A stretch of DNA of 40,456 nucleotides from Barnesiella propionica. GTDB taxonomy: Bacteria; Bacteroidota; Bacteroidia; Bacteroidales; Barnesiellaceae. The stretch spans positions 1 through 40,456 of the forward strand of contig NZ_JAOQJK010000013.1 in assembly GCF_025567045.1 (NCBI RefSeq). The letters run 5' to 3'. The translations under genes and the position numbers were made by a program. Positions 23,670 through 33,329 of this stretch are shown piece by piece; position 1 is the first letter of the stretch, and each line of letters starts with the position of its first letter. The notes under the pieces were generated by a model. It saw only the letters and a list, made by a program, of their open reading frames with translations, was not told where the DNA came from and ran no database searches.

Positions 23670-25355
23670 ATGGCAGACGATAAAAAAGTTATTTTTTCCA
23701 TGGTCGGGGTGAGTAAAGTATTCCCTCCTCATAAACAAGTATTGAAAGATATTTATCTGTCGTTTTTTTACGGAGCCAAGATCGGTATTATCGGTTTGAA
23801 CGGTTCGGGTAAATCGACTTTGCTGAAGATAATAGCAGGCATAGAGAAATCTTATCAGGGAGAAGTCGTATTTTCTCCCGGATATTCGGTCGGATACTTG
23901 GAGCAAGAACCCAAATTAGATCCGGAAAAGACAGTGAAAGAGATTGTGCAGGAAGGAGTTCAGCCGGTTATGGATCTGCTGGCCGAGTATGAAGAAGTCA
24001 ATCTTAAATTCGGAGATCCCGAGGTGTTGGAGGATCCGGACAAAATGGATGCGCTGATCGCCCGTCAGGCAGAGCTTCAGGATAAAATTGATGCCACCGA
24101 TGCCTGGAATCTGGACAATAAACTGGAACGGGCTATGGATGCATTGCGTTGTCCGCCCGAGGAACAACAGGTGAAATTCCTTTCAGGAGGTGAACGCAGG
24201 CGGGTAGCTTTGTGCCGTCTTTTGTTGCAGCAGCCCGATATTCTTTTACTGGATGAACCGACCAATCACCTGGATGCCGAGTCCATAGACTGGCTGGAAC
24301 AACATCTGCAACAATATGCAGGAACTGTTATCGCTATAACACACGACCGTTACTTTCTGGATCATGTTGCCGGATGGATATTGGAACTGGACCGGGGGGA
24401 AGGAATTCCCTGGAAGGGAAATTATACTTCCTGGCTGGAACAAAAGACCAAGCGTCTGGAACAGGAAGAGAAACAGGCAAGTAAACGCAGGAAAACGCTT
24501 GAACGGGAACTGGATTGGGTGCGAATGGCTCCTAAAGCCCGTCAGGCGAAAGGAAAAGCCCGCCTTAGCTCCTACGACAGGCTGTTAAATGAGGATCAGA
24601 AAGAACGGGAAGAAAAACTCGAAATCTTTATTCCTAACGGTCCCAGACTGGGCAATAAGGTAATTGAAGCAAAAGGAGTCGCAAAAGCTTATGGAGATAA
24701 GTTGCTTTTCGATGATCTTAATTTTATGTTGCCCCCGAATGGTATTGTAGGTGTTATAGGGCCTAACGGTGCAGGAAAAACAACTTTATTCCGTCTTATT
24801 ATGGGACAGGAGAAATGTGACAATGGTGAATTTGAAGTAGGAGAAACGGTTAAAGTTGCATATGTCGATCAGACCCATAAAGATATCGATCCGGAAAAAA
24901 CGGTGTATCAGGTTATATCCGGCGGACAGGAGACTTTCCGCATGGGTGGACGTGAGATGAACGCCCGGGCTTATCTTTCCCGGTTTAATTTCACCGGAGC
25001 CGATCAGGAGAAACTGATAGGTGTACTTTCCGGTGGAGAACGCAACCGCCTGCATTTAGCGATGGCGTTGAAAGAAGAAGGGAATGTCTTGTTATTGGAC
25101 GAACCGACTAATGATATTGATGTAAATACGCTGCGTGCGTTGGAAGAAGGTTTGGAAAATTTTGCAGGATGTGCTGTCGTAGTTTCTCACGACCGTTGGT
25201 TTCTCGATCGCATTTGTACGCATATTCTTGCATTTGAAGGAGATTCTCAGGTTTTCTATTTTGAAGGTTCTTATTCCGATTATGAAGAAAATAAGAAAAA
25301 ACGAATGGGAGATGTGGAACCTCATCGTGTCCGTTACAGAAAGTTGATGGAATAA
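23670..25355 (+). CDS. ettA: Energy-dependent translational throttle protein EttA (ABC-F)
   Basis: The 561-residue protein has two ABC ATPase cassettes and no membrane segments. Cassette 1: Walker A GLNGSGKST (42-50), signature LSGGE (171-175), Walker B ILLLDEPTNH. Cassette 2: Walker A GPNGAGKTT (364-372), signature LSGGE (453-457), LLLDEPTND. Between them is the basic P-site tRNA interaction motif (about 255-310, SKRRKTLERELDWVRMAPKARQAKGKARLSSYDRLL), which identifies the EttA subgroup. In E. coli EttA binds the ribosomal E site and gates the first peptide bond according to ADP/ATP. Single-gene unit with a strong terminator. Confidence 0.95.
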   Translation: MADDKKVIFSMVGVSKVFPPHKQVLKDIYLSFFYGAKIGIIGLNGSGKSTLLKIIAGIEKSYQGEVVFSPGYSVGYLEQEPKLDPEKTVKEIVQEGVQPVMDLLAEYEEVNLKFGDPEVLEDPDKMDALIARQAELQDKIDATDAWNLDNKLERAMDALRCPPEEQQVKFLSGGERRRVALCRLLLQQPDILLLDEPTNHLDAESIDWLEQHLQQYAGTVIAITHDRYFLDHVAGWILELDRGEGIPWKGNYTSWLEQKTKRLEQEEKQASKRRKTLERELDWVRMAPKARQAKGKARLSSYDRLLNEDQKEREEKLEIFIPNGPRLGNKVIEAKGVAKAYGDKLLFDDLNFMLPPNGIVGVIGPNGAGKTTLFRLIMGQEKCDNGEFEVGETVKVAYVDQTHKDIDPEKTVYQVISGGQETFRMGGREMNARAYLSRFNFTGADQEKLIGVLSGGERNRLHLAMALKEEGNVLLLDEPTNDIDVNTLRALEEGLENFAGCAVVVSHDRWFLDRICTHILAFEGDSQVFYFEGSYSDYEENKKKRMGDVEPHRVRYRKLME

Positions 25356-25379
25356 TGGCTTGGACTGATAATGTATAAG

Positions 25380-25416
25380 ATTCCGCTACTTTTTTTAAGT
25401 AGTGGAATTTTTTTTC
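25380..25416 (+). terminator. Terminator of ettA
   Basis: ATTCCGCTACTT pairs with AAGTAGTGGAAT (12 bp, one G-U) around TTTTT, followed by a long T-tract. Confidence 0.9.
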
Positions 25417-25439
25417 TCTTTTGTTGCAACCAAACATGC

Positions 25440-25453
25440 AGACGTTTACGTCT
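25440..25453. promoter_or_regulatory. Inverted repeat AGACGT-TT-ACGTCT upstream of the sigma operon
   Basis: A perfect 6-bp inverted repeat with a 2-base centre lies 54 bases before the first gene of the operon. No TAnnTTTG element is found in this gap, so the operon may use an alternative sigma factor; the repeat is a candidate regulator site. Confidence 0.4.
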
Positions 25454-25507
25454 AATAGATAAAAGAATATATAATATATAATTATTGAACTCTTAAAAAG
25501 ATGTGCG

Positions 25508-26062
25508 ATGAGAAAATTGATTTGTATTTTTGTCTTGTGTATGGCCGGTTTGTCGTTGTGGGCCGGTAATAATGATAGTATCCAGGCTAAAATTGACAAC
25601 CGGGCAGCTTCAGAGATGGCGTATTATGATTCTTCGTTTTCGACTATCGTAGCACAGGAATCTTTTGTAAAAACATTCTTGAAAAATCTGGTACCAATAG
25701 TAGCCATATCGTTTCCTTTTTTATTTGCTGTATTGACGGTTTTTTTTGTATTATGGTATAAGTATAAAGATAATAAAAGACGTTATGTGGTCTTGGAAAA
25801 AGCATTGGAGGCGGGCCGGGATTTACCGGATAATTTTTTCCAGACACAGAGAAAAATGCCTCATAACAGACTAAGCAATTCGGTAATGCTTATGGGTGTG
25901 GGATTGGGGGTTGCTATTTTTGGTGCGATCATAGATCAGATAGAGGTTTGTGCGCTTGCGGTTATTCCGTTTATTTTAGGTGTAGGCCAATTTGTTGTTT
26001 ATATTATAGAAAAAAGAGAGGCAAAACAAAACAGACCTATTGAAGGTGAAAGACAAGGATGA
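25508..26062 (+). CDS. DUF6249-like membrane protein
   Basis: The 184-residue protein has a signal peptide (MRKLICIFVLCMAGLSLWAG), a short periplasmic part, then three membrane segments: LVPIVAISFPFLFAVLTVFFVLWY (about 62-85), MLMGVGLGVAIFGAIID (about 127-143) and ALAVIPFILGVGQFVVYII. Between the first two is a cytosolic stretch RRYVVLEKALEAGRDLPDNFF, typical of the DUF6249 proteins that accompany ECF sigma genes in Bacteroidota. The stop overlaps the start of the sigma gene, so the two are translationally linked. Function unknown. Confidence 0.75.
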   Translation: MRKLICIFVLCMAGLSLWAGNNDSIQAKIDNRAASEMAYYDSSFSTIVAQESFVKTFLKNLVPIVAISFPFLFAVLTVFFVLWYKYKDNKRRYVVLEKALEAGRDLPDNFFQTQRKMPHNRLSNSVMLMGVGLGVAIFGAIIDQIEVCALAVIPFILGVGQFVVYIIEKREAKQNRPIEGERQG

Positions 26063-26597
26063 AGATATAGCTTTGATATCAAAGTGCCTCCTGTTTGACG
26101 ACAGGAGGGCTTATACGCGTTTAATAGATAAGTATCATCCCCGCATAAAACGATTTTTTCTTAACCAAACTTTAGGGAACGCTGCTTTAAGTGATGATCT
26201 GGCGCAGGAAACATTTATCAAAGCTTATTTGTATTTGCGTTCTTTCCGGGGAATAGCAGGTTTTTCTACTTGGTTATTTAAGATAGCATGGAATGTTTTT
26301 TATGATTTTGTGCGTAGTGAGAAAAATCATGATGACTGTGGTCTTGATATGGTGGATCATTATATGCAGGATCTTCCTGAACCGGTAGGGAAGAAATTGG
26401 ATATATATAATGCATTACAGTTACTCAGAATAGAAGAACGAACTGTTATAGTGTTGTTTTTTATGGAAGATATGAGTGTTGATAAAATAGCGGGGATCAC
26501 GAATATGCCCGTCGGTACGGTTAAGTCCCATCTTTCCAGAGGAAAAAAGAAATTGGGGGTTTATTTAAGAAATGAAGGTTATGGATATGATGAATAA
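26046..26597 (+). CDS. ECF-type RNA polymerase sigma factor
   Basis: About 183 residues with sigma region 2 (YTRLIDKYHPRIKRFF, DDLAQETFIKAYLYLRSFRG, FSTWLFKIAWNVFYDFVRS) and region 4 (LLRIEERTVIVLFFMEDMSVDKIAGITNMPVGTVKSHLSRGKKKL). It directs RNA polymerase to a private promoter set. There is no ATG; the start is GTG 26046 (VKDKDEDIALISK) or the TTG two codons earlier, both inside the 3' end of the preceding gene. It is followed by an overlapping small membrane protein gene that is a candidate anti-sigma factor. Confidence 0.92.
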   Translation: MKDKDEDIALISKCLLFDDRRAYTRLIDKYHPRIKRFFLNQTLGNAALSDDLAQETFIKAYLYLRSFRGIAGFSTWLFKIAWNVFYDFVRSEKNHDDCGLDMVDHYMQDLPEPVGKKLDIYNALQLLRIEERTVIVLFFMEDMSVDKIAGITNMPVGTVKSHLSRGKKKLGVYLRNEGYGYDE

Positions 26598-26886
26598 CAA
26601 TGAATTGAAATCCTTCTTTGCAAAAGAGGCGCAGCCTTTACAAGGCGATGAATGGTTTTCCCGTAAGGTAATAAATCGTTTACCTGAGAAAAAAAATCGT
26701 AAGGCACAAGGTGTAATGCTTGTTACTTTTTTGCTGGCATTTTTAATCGGAGGTGTTTTGTATTTGTCGATTTTCGATTCTTTATTTGAGACGGCAATAA
26801 CTTTACATACTATTCTGATATATATAACTTTTATTACGGTTACAGGTATAATGTTCTATCAGATGGTGAAATTTGCGGATCAATAG
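26587..26886 (+). CDS. Small two-helix membrane protein, candidate anti-sigma factor
   Basis: About 99 residues (105 if started at ATG 26572; several in-frame ATGs are possible, and 26587 or 26590 sits best against the sigma stop codon at 26597). The cytoplasmic N-terminus NNNELKSFFAKEAQPLQGDEWFSRKVINRLPEKK contains a short helical region like that of DUF5056-type proteins, followed by two membrane helices (GVMLVTFLLAFLIGGVLYLSI and TILIYITFITVTGIMFYQMV). Overlap with the sigma gene and this layout make an anti-sigma role likely, but it lacks a classic ZAS zinc motif. Confidence 0.75.
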   Translation: MMNNNELKSFFAKEAQPLQGDEWFSRKVINRLPEKKNRKAQGVMLVTFLLAFLIGGVLYLSIFDSLFETAITLHTILIYITFITVTGIMFYQMVKFADQ

Positions 26887-26922
26887 CCCAGGCCCGTATT
26901 GTATATTATATTAATAGGATTA

Positions 26923-26958
26923 TTGTACCCTTTGTAAATAAGAGGGTACGATTTTTTT
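26923..26958 (+). terminator. Terminator of the sigma operon
   Basis: GTACCCT and AGGGTAC pair (7 bp, extended by one G-U and one A-T) with an 11-base loop, followed by seven T's. Confidence 0.85.
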
Positions 26959-26981
26959 CTGTTGTGGGGGTAGGAATATGG

Positions 26982-27752
26982 TTATATGATATCGAATCTT
27001 TTCAGTGCATGATATATTCCGTCATTATCTGCGTCTTCGGTAATGTAGTCAGCGGCAGCTTTTACTTCGTCAGCGGCATTTCCCATGGCTATTCCGGTTC
27101 CTGCATAAGTTAACATGGATATGTCGTTGTGTGCATCTCCGAAAACCATAGTCTCTTCGGGTTTAATATTATAAAAATCAATCATTTTCCCGATTCCTTT
27201 CTCTTTACCGCCGTCAATAGGGGTCGCGTCTATGAATAAGGGATGCCATCGGGTCGATTTGCAGTGAGGAAGTGCCGAGAGAGGCAGACTGACTTCTGTT
27301 TCCGGAACGAATATCATTAATTGGTAGATATTATTTGTCATGGCTTTGGTGATATCTTTTACAGGAGGCATAGGAAAAGATATGCTCTTTTGTACGGTTT
27401 CGATGGCGGGAGTTACCGCGTTGATATAAATATCGTTTTCTTCTGTGAACATGCAGGTATAAAGCGGTATTTCCAGTTGGGAGACAATAGCCCGGATGTC
27501 GTCCTTGTGTATAGGATGTGTGTGTATTATTTTATTGTTGTCGTAACAATATTGTCCGTTTAATGTTACATAACCGTCAAATTCGATATCTTCCAGGTTA
27601 TTTAATTGCAGCTGGTGTCTTCCGGTCGCAATAAATATCTTAATACCTTTTTTCTTGAGCTCTTTTAATGCGTAATGTGTACTTTCGGAGATACGATGTG
27701 TGCGTAAACTCACTAAAGTCCCGTCTATATCGAAAAATACGGCACGTATCAT
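26982..27752 (-). CDS. Cof-type HAD-IIB family hydrolase
   Basis: The 256-residue phosphatase has HAD motif I FFDIDGTLV (Asp8, Asp10), motif II ATGRH (about 42-46), a C2B cap from about 80 to 180, motif III Lys in GKEKGIGKMI and motif IV VFGDAHNDISMLTYAG, with GIAMGNA next. Family members dephosphorylate sugar phosphates, flavin precursors or pyridoxal phosphate; the substrate here is unknown. Its ATG overlaps the stop of cdsA by four bases (ATGA), so it is translationally coupled to phospholipid synthesis. Confidence 0.93.
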   Translation of the reverse strand: MIRAVFFDIDGTLVSLRTHRISESTHYALKELKKKGIKIFIATGRHQLQLNNLEDIEFDGYVTLNGQYCYDNNKIIHTHPIHKDDIRAIVSQLEIPLYTCMFTEENDIYINAVTPAIETVQKSISFPMPPVKDITKAMTNNIYQLMIFVPETEVSLPLSALPHCKSTRWHPLFIDATPIDGGKEKGIGKMIDFYNIKPEETMVFGDAHNDISMLTYAGTGIAMGNAADEVKAAADYITEDADNDGIYHALKRFDII

Positions 27753-28573
27753 CCCAGTATGACAGACAAGTAGAACAAGGCAGCCGGAGATGCAATCAAT
27801 ACACTATCGAACCGGTCGAGGATACCGCCATGCCCCGGTAATAATTTACCTGAGTCTTTTACCGTTAGAGTGCGTTTAATGAGTGACTCGCACAGATCTC
27901 CCCAGGTTGAAAATATGGAGATAGTAACAGCCAGCCCCACCCATTGCCAGGTGTTGAGAAAATCGAAATAATGGGCGGCTATAAAGGAACCTGCAATACA
28001 GAAAGCAAGTCCTCCGAAGAAACCTTCCCATGACTTTTTAGGCGAAATGCGTTCGAACAGACGGTGTTTTCCGAACGTACAGCCGATAAGAAAAGCTCCG
28101 GTATCATTAATCCAGATACAGGCAAAAAAGGCTAATAAAAGTGTGGAGTTATAGATATCCTGTGAAAATGCGATATTTCCTAAAAGTCCCAAAGGGAGAG
28201 CTATATAGATATGTCCTAAGAAGCTGTGGGCCCAGCTTTCGATAGGATTTTCATCTTTAATATATAATTGCATGATTAACCGTATGACCAGATAAAACCA
28301 GTACGGAGTAAGGGTAAAAGGTGTCAGTATGCTGCCCGATGCGGCTATCTGGAATATTTGGATGAACAGATAAGTCCCGGCTATTATGTCTAACAGGATA
28401 ATTATTTTTTTCTCTTTATGCATCTTTCCTAAAAGGTGGTAGAATTCGAATAGTGCATACGCAACGATGGCGGAAAAGATCAGGAGAAAGCTGGTTTCTC
28501 CGAAAAATATAGCACTTATGATAACGGCCACAAAAAGAGCCCCTGTAATTGAACGCAACAGTAAACTTTTCAC
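27749..28573 (-). CDS. cdsA: Phosphatidate cytidylyltransferase
   Basis: CdsA makes CDP-diacylglycerol from phosphatidate and CTP in the inner membrane, the branch point of phospholipid synthesis. The 274-residue product has about seven membrane helices and the C-terminal signature SLIKRTLTVKDSGKLLPGHGGILDRFDS (about 226-253), plus FGKHRLFERISPKKSWEG. I chose GTG 28573 (VKSLLLRSITGALF): a TATCTTTG promoter at 28617-28610 lies inside the longer frame that would begin at ATG 28717, whose added residues are not CdsA-like. HAD-IIB follows with a 4-base overlap. Confidence 0.93.
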   Translation of the reverse strand: MKSLLLRSITGALFVAVIISAIFFGETSFLLIFSAIVAYALFEFYHLLGKMHKEKKIIILLDIIAGTYLFIQIFQIAASGSILTPFTLTPYWFYLVIRLIMQLYIKDENPIESWAHSFLGHIYIALPLGLLGNIAFSQDIYNSTLLLAFFACIWINDTGAFLIGCTFGKHRLFERISPKKSWEGFFGGLAFCIAGSFIAAHYFDFLNTWQWVGLAVTISIFSTWGDLCESLIKRTLTVKDSGKLLPGHGGILDRFDSVLIASPAALFYLSVILG

Positions 28574-28609
28574 AATAAAATAGTTAGATAATAACTCATT
28601 CGTATGCTG

Positions 28610-28617
28610 CAAAGATA
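28610..28617 (-). promoter_or_regulatory. -7 element (TATCTTTG) for cdsA
   Basis: TATCTTTG on the minus strand, 36 bases before GTG 28573. It decides the cdsA start. The gap 28574-28907 otherwise contains only the ftsH terminator. Confidence 0.6.
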
Positions 28618-28849
28618 TAAAATAAATTGTTGATATAGTGATGGAAAATGGTAAATTGCATAAATTGATGGATATGAAGATACGGGATATTCCTGTTATC
28701 AGCCTATTATTAAACATATTAAAGCCATTATAACATATTTGACGGTCAGTGCTCTAATATGAAATGATATTACATTAAACCTTGGAATGGTAATAACCGG
28801 TATCTTATAAAAATATATAGTCGTAATGATTACCCGTAATTTAATAAAA

Positions 28850-28886
28850 TAAAAGTCGCGAATGCAGTTTTACACACGCGACTTTC
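28850..28886 (-). terminator. Terminator of rsfS-ftsH
   Basis: On the minus strand AAAGTCGCG pairs with CGCGACTTT (9 bp, 16-base loop), followed by TATTTTATT. It separates ftsH from cdsA, which has its own promoter. Confidence 0.85.
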
Positions 28887-28907
28887 TTATATCCTAATAA
28901 TTATCGT

Positions 28908-30938
28908 TTAATCTTGTTCGTTTTTTTCTTCCGGTTCGTTTTCACTCGTTGGAGGAACCTCGTTTGCTTTATCTTTTTCTGCAAAACTTTCAGCAATTTT
29001 CTCTTCTTCTTTTTCTGCAGCTTCATCGTTCAGTATTTCTTCGGAACGTGACGCCCACGGACGTTTTCCAAATATATGTTCTACGTCTTCGCTGAATATC
29101 ACTTCGCGGCTTAGTAATACTTCGGTCAATTGTGCATGGCCTTCTTTTTTCTCCAGTAGTATTCTTTTGGCGCGTTCATACTGTTCGGCGATAATTGCGC
29201 TGACTTCATTATCGATCAGTTTCGCAGTCTCTTCACTGTACGGTTTGGTAAAACCGTACTCTTGTCCTGTAGAGTCATAGTAAGATAAGTTCGGTAGTTT
29301 TTCACTCATCCCGAAATAAACAACCATCGCATAGGCTTGTTTCGTAACCCTTTCGAGGTCGTTTGCGGCTCCAGTCGAAGTACGTCCGAGGAACACTTCT
29401 TCCGCAGCTCTTCCTCCCAACGTTGCGCACATTTCGTCCAGCAATTGTTCCCGGGTGGTTATCTGGCGTTCTTCGGGGAGATACCATGCAGCACCTAAAG
29501 CTTTGCCACGAGGTACGATCGTAACTTTTACCAATGGATTGGCGTACTGCAAAAACCAACTTAATGAAGCATGTCCGGCTTCATGAATAGCAATAGAACG
29601 TTTTTCCTCGAGCGTTGTAATTTTCGAGCGTTTTTCCAAACCTCCTACGATGCGGTCGACGGCATCCATAAAGTCCTGTTTTTGTACGGATGTTTTTCCT
29701 TTCCGGGCTGCTATAAGTGCCGCTTCATTACATACATTGGCTATATCTGCTCCCGAAAATCCGGGTGTCTGTCTCGATAACAGATCCACGTCTACCGAAT
29801 CGTCAATTTTTACATTGCGTAAATGTACGCCGAATATTGCTTTCCGGTCGTTCAGGTCGGGTAGCTCTACATAGATCTGACGGTCGAAACGTCCGGCGCG
29901 TAATAACGCTTTATCGAGAATATCGGCACGGTTGGTTGCGGCAAGAATAATAACTCCGCTGTTCGAGCCGAATCCGTCCATTTCGGTTAATAATTGATTC
30001 AATGTATTTTCCCTTTCGTCGTTGGAACCCATATTGGGGTTTTTACCTCGGGCACGTCCTACGGCATCGATTTCATCGATAAATACGATACATGGAGCCT
30101 TTTCTTTTGCCTGACGGAACAAATCACGTACGCGCGAGGCACCTACGCCGACGAACATTTCTACGAAATCGGAACCCGACAGGGAGAAAAACGGAACGTT
30201 AGCTTCTCCTGCTACAGCTTTAGCCAACAATGTTTTTCCTGTTCCCGGAGGGCCTACCAATAGGGCTCCTTTGGGAATTTTACCACCCAGATCATTATAT
30301 CTTCCCGGGTTCTTGAGGAACTCCACGATTTCTTCTATTTCCTGTTTGGCTTCAGAAAGTCCGGCTACGTCCTTGAAAGTTACCTGTATCGAGCCTTCTT
30401 TGTCGAATAGTTGCGCTTTTGCCTTACCTACATTGAATACGCCGCCGTTTCCTCCGGATTGTCCCGACATCCTGCGCATAATAAAGAACCAGATTACAAT
30501 AAGGAGTAATATGGGGCCGAATGACAATAATATATTAGTAAGGTCGCTACTTTTTTCATAATTGATATCCGCTTTGAATCCGTTTTGTTGTTTCCACGTC
30601 TCTATGGTTTTGGCAAAACTGTCTCCCGAAGGGATATTGGTATATATTTTAGGATTACTGCCCATGCGTTCTTTGTCCGCTTTAAAGACACTTTGGGCGG
30701 CACTATCGGTAAGAAACGCTTCTACATAATCCTTATTAGTGTAGACCGTAATTTTTTTGATACCTCCGTTTATCGCTATTTTTTCAAACTCGGTCCAGTT
30801 GACTTCTTTCGATGCCGAACCGTCGTTTACCCAATAAAGACCCAACAGCATAAGACCGACGATCGAATACATCCAATAAATGTTGAAGCGAAATAGCTTT
30901 TTTTTAGGGCCTTGAGGATTTGAGGCGTTGTTATTCAT
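28908..30938 (-). CDS. ftsH: ATP-dependent zinc metalloprotease FtsH
   Basis: The 676-residue membrane protease degrades misfolded membrane proteins and regulatory substrates. Two membrane helices (about 18-36 and 135-154) flank a periplasmic domain. AAA ATPase: Walker A GPPGTGKT (229-236), Walker B IVFIDEI (284-290), arginine-finger region RAGRFDRQI. The zinc site is HEAGH (452-456). The C-terminus is a long Glu/Lys-rich acidic tail. The start is ATG 30938 ([17 protein letters not shown]); a TTG 12 codons upstream is less likely. rsfS lies 39 bases upstream on the same strand. Confidence 0.97.
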   Translation of the reverse strand: MNNNASNPQGPKKKLFRFNIYWMYSIVGLMLLGLYWVNDGSASKEVNWTEFEKIAINGGIKKITVYTNKDYVEAFLTDSAAQSVFKADKERMGSNPKIYTNIPSGDSFAKTIETWKQQNGFKADINYEKSSDLTNILLSFGPILLLIVIWFFIMRRMSGQSGGNGGVFNVGKAKAQLFDKEGSIQVTFKDVAGLSEAKQEIEEIVEFLKNPGRYNDLGGKIPKGALLVGPPGTGKTLLAKAVAGEANVPFFSLSGSDFVEMFVGVGASRVRDLFRQAKEKAPCIVFIDEIDAVGRARGKNPNMGSNDERENTLNQLLTEMDGFGSNSGVIILAATNRADILDKALLRAGRFDRQIYVELPDLNDRKAIFGVHLRNVKIDDSVDVDLLSRQTPGFSGADIANVCNEAALIAARKGKTSVQKQDFMDAVDRIVGGLEKRSKITTLEEKRSIAIHEAGHASLSWFLQYANPLVKVTIVPRGKALGAAWYLPEERQITTREQLLDEMCATLGGRAAEEVFLGRTSTGAANDLERVTKQAYAMVVYFGMSEKLPNLSYYDSTGQEYGFTKPYSEETAKLIDNEVSAIIAEQYERAKRILLEKKEGHAQLTEVLLSREVIFSEDVEHIFGKRPWASRSEEILNDEAAEKEEEKIAESFAEKDKANEVPPTSENEPEEKNEQD

Positions 30939-30977
30939 AAATTTTTTGTTCAAAGTTTTGAAAAATGAGAGCAAAAA

Positions 30978-31337
30978 CTATTCCAAATCGGGAATATCTG
31001 TCAATTTGGCATCATTCCAGAGTTGTTCCAGTTTATAATACTCACGGTATTCGGGCAAAAACACATGTACGAGGATATCCCCATAGTCTATAACAATCCA
31101 TTGTGAATTTTGATAACCGTCGTAACCGAAAGGTTTTATGTTGATATTTTCACGAACATATTCTCTGATACTGTCGGCAATGGACGAAACTTGCATGGTG
31201 GAGTTTCCTTCACATATGATGAAATGACCGGCAGAAGCCGAATCTATTTTTGTCATGTCTACAGTCGTGATTTTTTTACCTTTTTTTTCCTGGATACCTT
31301 CTATTATTTTTTTTATCAGTAATTTTTGTTCTTCCAT
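30978..31337 (-). CDS. rsfS: Ribosomal silencing factor RsfS
   Basis: The 119-residue protein matches RsfS/Iojap: KIIEGIQEKKGKKITTVDMTKID, SASAGHFIICEGNSTMQVSSIADSI and the conserved GYDGYQNSQWIVIDYGDILVHVFLPEYREYYKLEQLW. It binds ribosomal protein uL14 and blocks subunit joining in starvation. It starts the rsfS-ftsH unit from a good promoter (TATATTTG at 31376-31369). Confidence 0.96.
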   Translation of the reverse strand: MEEQKLLIKKIIEGIQEKKGKKITTVDMTKIDSASAGHFIICEGNSTMQVSSIADSIREYVRENINIKPFGYDGYQNSQWIVIDYGDILVHVFLPEYREYYKLEQLWNDAKLTDIPDLE

Positions 31338-31368
31338 TTAAAAAATTGAGATATAAATTATTTATGTG

Positions 31369-31376
31369 CAAATATA
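31369..31376 (-). promoter_or_regulatory. -7 element (TATATTTG) for rsfS-ftsH
   Basis: TATATTTG on the minus strand, 31 bases before the rsfS ATG at 31337. On the plus side of the same gap are inverted repeats TTGAAT-ATAA-ATTCAA (31492-31507) and TAATATTT-AACG-AAATATTA (31580-31599) before the hydrolase gene. Confidence 0.6.
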
Positions 31377-31613
31377 AGCCGAATTCCTAAAAAATTCACT
31401 TACTGGTTGTTATTAATTTTCGTTTTTAGTTAAAATCTGCTGTGAAGCTCGTATTCTGGCAATTAGATAAAATATATATAAAAATATGTGTTTGAATATA
31501 AATTCAAGATATTATTGTATTTTATTAATGGAAAATATGCTATATTTACATTGAAAAATAATGACAATTAACTATTAAATAATATTTAACGAAATATTAA
31601 CTTCTTAATTCCC

Positions 31614-33320
31614 ATGAAAAAAATTATACTATTATTTTTATCTTTATTGGCGGCAGCTATGTTAATAGCACAACCGAAACAAGAAATAAGGGCCGTATGG
31701 TTGGCAACGAATCCTTATGCGCTTGACTGGCCCAAATCCGTCGTTGAAAGATCACAGAAAGACCAGTTAATTACAATTTTGGATAAACTTGAAGCTGCTA
31801 ATTTCAATACGGTTATTTTTCAGGTGCAGAGCTATGGCGATGTACTTTGGGATTCCGGTATCCAGCCTTGGTGCTATCATTTGACAGGGACTCCCGGAAA
31901 GGCGCCTGCTTATGATATGTGCCAGTATGTAATAGATGAATGCCATAAACGGAATATGGAAGTTCATGCGTGGGTAGTACCTTATCGTGTAGGTTCTTTG
32001 ACTTATGTCACTAAATATGATAATTGCGACTTGCCTCATGTTACCAAAGTGCATCCCGAGTTATGTATTCAATTCGGTAATGACTGGTATTTGGATCCCG
32101 GGCTACCTAAAGTTCGCGAATATTTGTTGAATTTATATGAGACGCTGATAAAAAAATATGATTTTGACGGTCTTAATCTGGATTATACCCGTTATCCCAG
32201 TAAAACGTTTAATGATGCCGTTTCATATGCGGAATATGGGAATGGAAAGAATAAAAGTGACTGGCGCAGAGAAAATATCAATCAGTTCGTGTATGAATTG
32301 TACGATATGGTAAAATCAATTAAGCCCGAAATGAAAATAGGCTCGGCACCTATTGGTACATATAAGAATATAAGCGGATTGAGGGTAAATGCAGAAGGGT
32401 ATGGAGATTATTTTCAAGATGCATGTGACTGGGCAAAAAAAGGAAAGCAGGATTTATTAATTCCTCAAATGTACTGGAATGAAACCTATAACTATTCAAA
32501 ACATATGGTTACATGGATGGATAACAGGAATGACAGACAGTTGGTTATAGGTCTGGCTCCATATAAAATAGTTGATGAAAGTAAATGGGATGTATCTGTT
32601 GTGACCGACCAGATAGAAAAGGCACGTAAAAATAATCCAGAGACCTGTGGCGTTTGTTTTTTTAAAATTGAAGATGTGACAGGTAGCCCTCTGAAAATAA
32701 GAAATTTTTATAATCAGTTGAAAGATAATTATTTTAAATACCCTGCTCATATTCCTGTTATGCCGTATCATGGAATAACGAAGCCAAATGCCCCGGTCGG
32801 TTTGTCCGCATCGGTCAATGACGATAATCGGGAGTGTACATTAACGTGGAACATACCGTCATTAGATAATGAAGGAACGCCGATTCGCTATTATAGCGTA
32901 TACATGTCCGAGAATTCCGACATCGATATAAATGATGTGACAAAACAGATAGGACATATAGTAAAAGACAATACTTTTACCTGCACTTTACCTGAAGTGA
33001 ATAAAGATTATTATCTGGCAGTTACCACCTTTGACCGGGGTTATTATGAAAGTGATCTGTCTGATATCGTAAAAGTTTCGGCTGTATCCGGTATAATAGA
33101 AACAGGAATAAAACCGGTTAAATTCATACTGGCCGGTGATTGGCTGAAAGTGGAAACCGAACAAAAGATAACATCGGTCGGTGTGTATGCTCTGAGCGGA
33201 GTGTTGGTTGCATATTCTGCTTCATATGAAATGAATGTGGCTAATTTGCCTCATGGCGCATACATTGTCATGGTAACGATGGAGAATGGAAAAGTGGTAA
33301 AACATAAAATGATCAGATAA
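31614..33320 (+). CDS. Secreted GHL10-like (family-10-like) glycoside hydrolase, copy 1
   Basis: The 568-residue protein has a signal peptide (1-19), then a glycosyl hydrolase-like domain of the GHL10/DUF187 type (about 24-350): PKQEIRAVWLATNPYALDWP, NFNTVIFQVQSYGDVLWDSGIQPW, EVHAWVVPYRVG, FDGLNLDYTRYP (Asp185, Asp190) and LLIPQMYWNE (Glu290), the probable catalytic region. A fibronectin type III-like domain follows (about 395-478, PNAPVGLSASVNDD...GTPIRYYSVYMSEN). The last 70 residues resemble a type IX secretion C-terminal sorting domain (VGVYALSGVLVAYSASYEMN, GAYIVMVTMENGK). Members act on glycans, but no substrate is indicated. First of three tandem paralogues, most divergent of the three. 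Confidence 0.85.
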   Translation: MKKIILLFLSLLAAAMLIAQPKQEIRAVWLATNPYALDWPKSVVERSQKDQLITILDKLEAANFNTVIFQVQSYGDVLWDSGIQPWCYHLTGTPGKAPAYDMCQYVIDECHKRNMEVHAWVVPYRVGSLTYVTKYDNCDLPHVTKVHPELCIQFGNDWYLDPGLPKVREYLLNLYETLIKKYDFDGLNLDYTRYPSKTFNDAVSYAEYGNGKNKSDWRRENINQFVYELYDMVKSIKPEMKIGSAPIGTYKNISGLRVNAEGYGDYFQDACDWAKKGKQDLLIPQMYWNETYNYSKHMVTWMDNRNDRQLVIGLAPYKIVDESKWDVSVVTDQIEKARKNNPETCGVCFFKIEDVTGSPLKIRNFYNQLKDNYFKYPAHIPVMPYHGITKPNAPVGLSASVNDDNRECTLTWNIPSLDNEGTPIRYYSVYMSENSDIDINDVTKQIGHIVKDNTFTCTLPEVNKDYYLAVTTFDRGYYESDLSDIVKVSAVSGIIETGIKPVKFILAGDWLKVETEQKITSVGVYALSGVLVAYSASYEMNVANLPHGAYIVMVTMENGKVVKHKMIR

Positions 33321-33329
33321 ATGATCGGA

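Noticed and set aside
28573..28717. A longer cdsA beginning at ATG 28717
   Set aside because: The promoter TATCTTTG at 28617-28610 lies downstream of that ATG, and the extra residues do not resemble CdsA.
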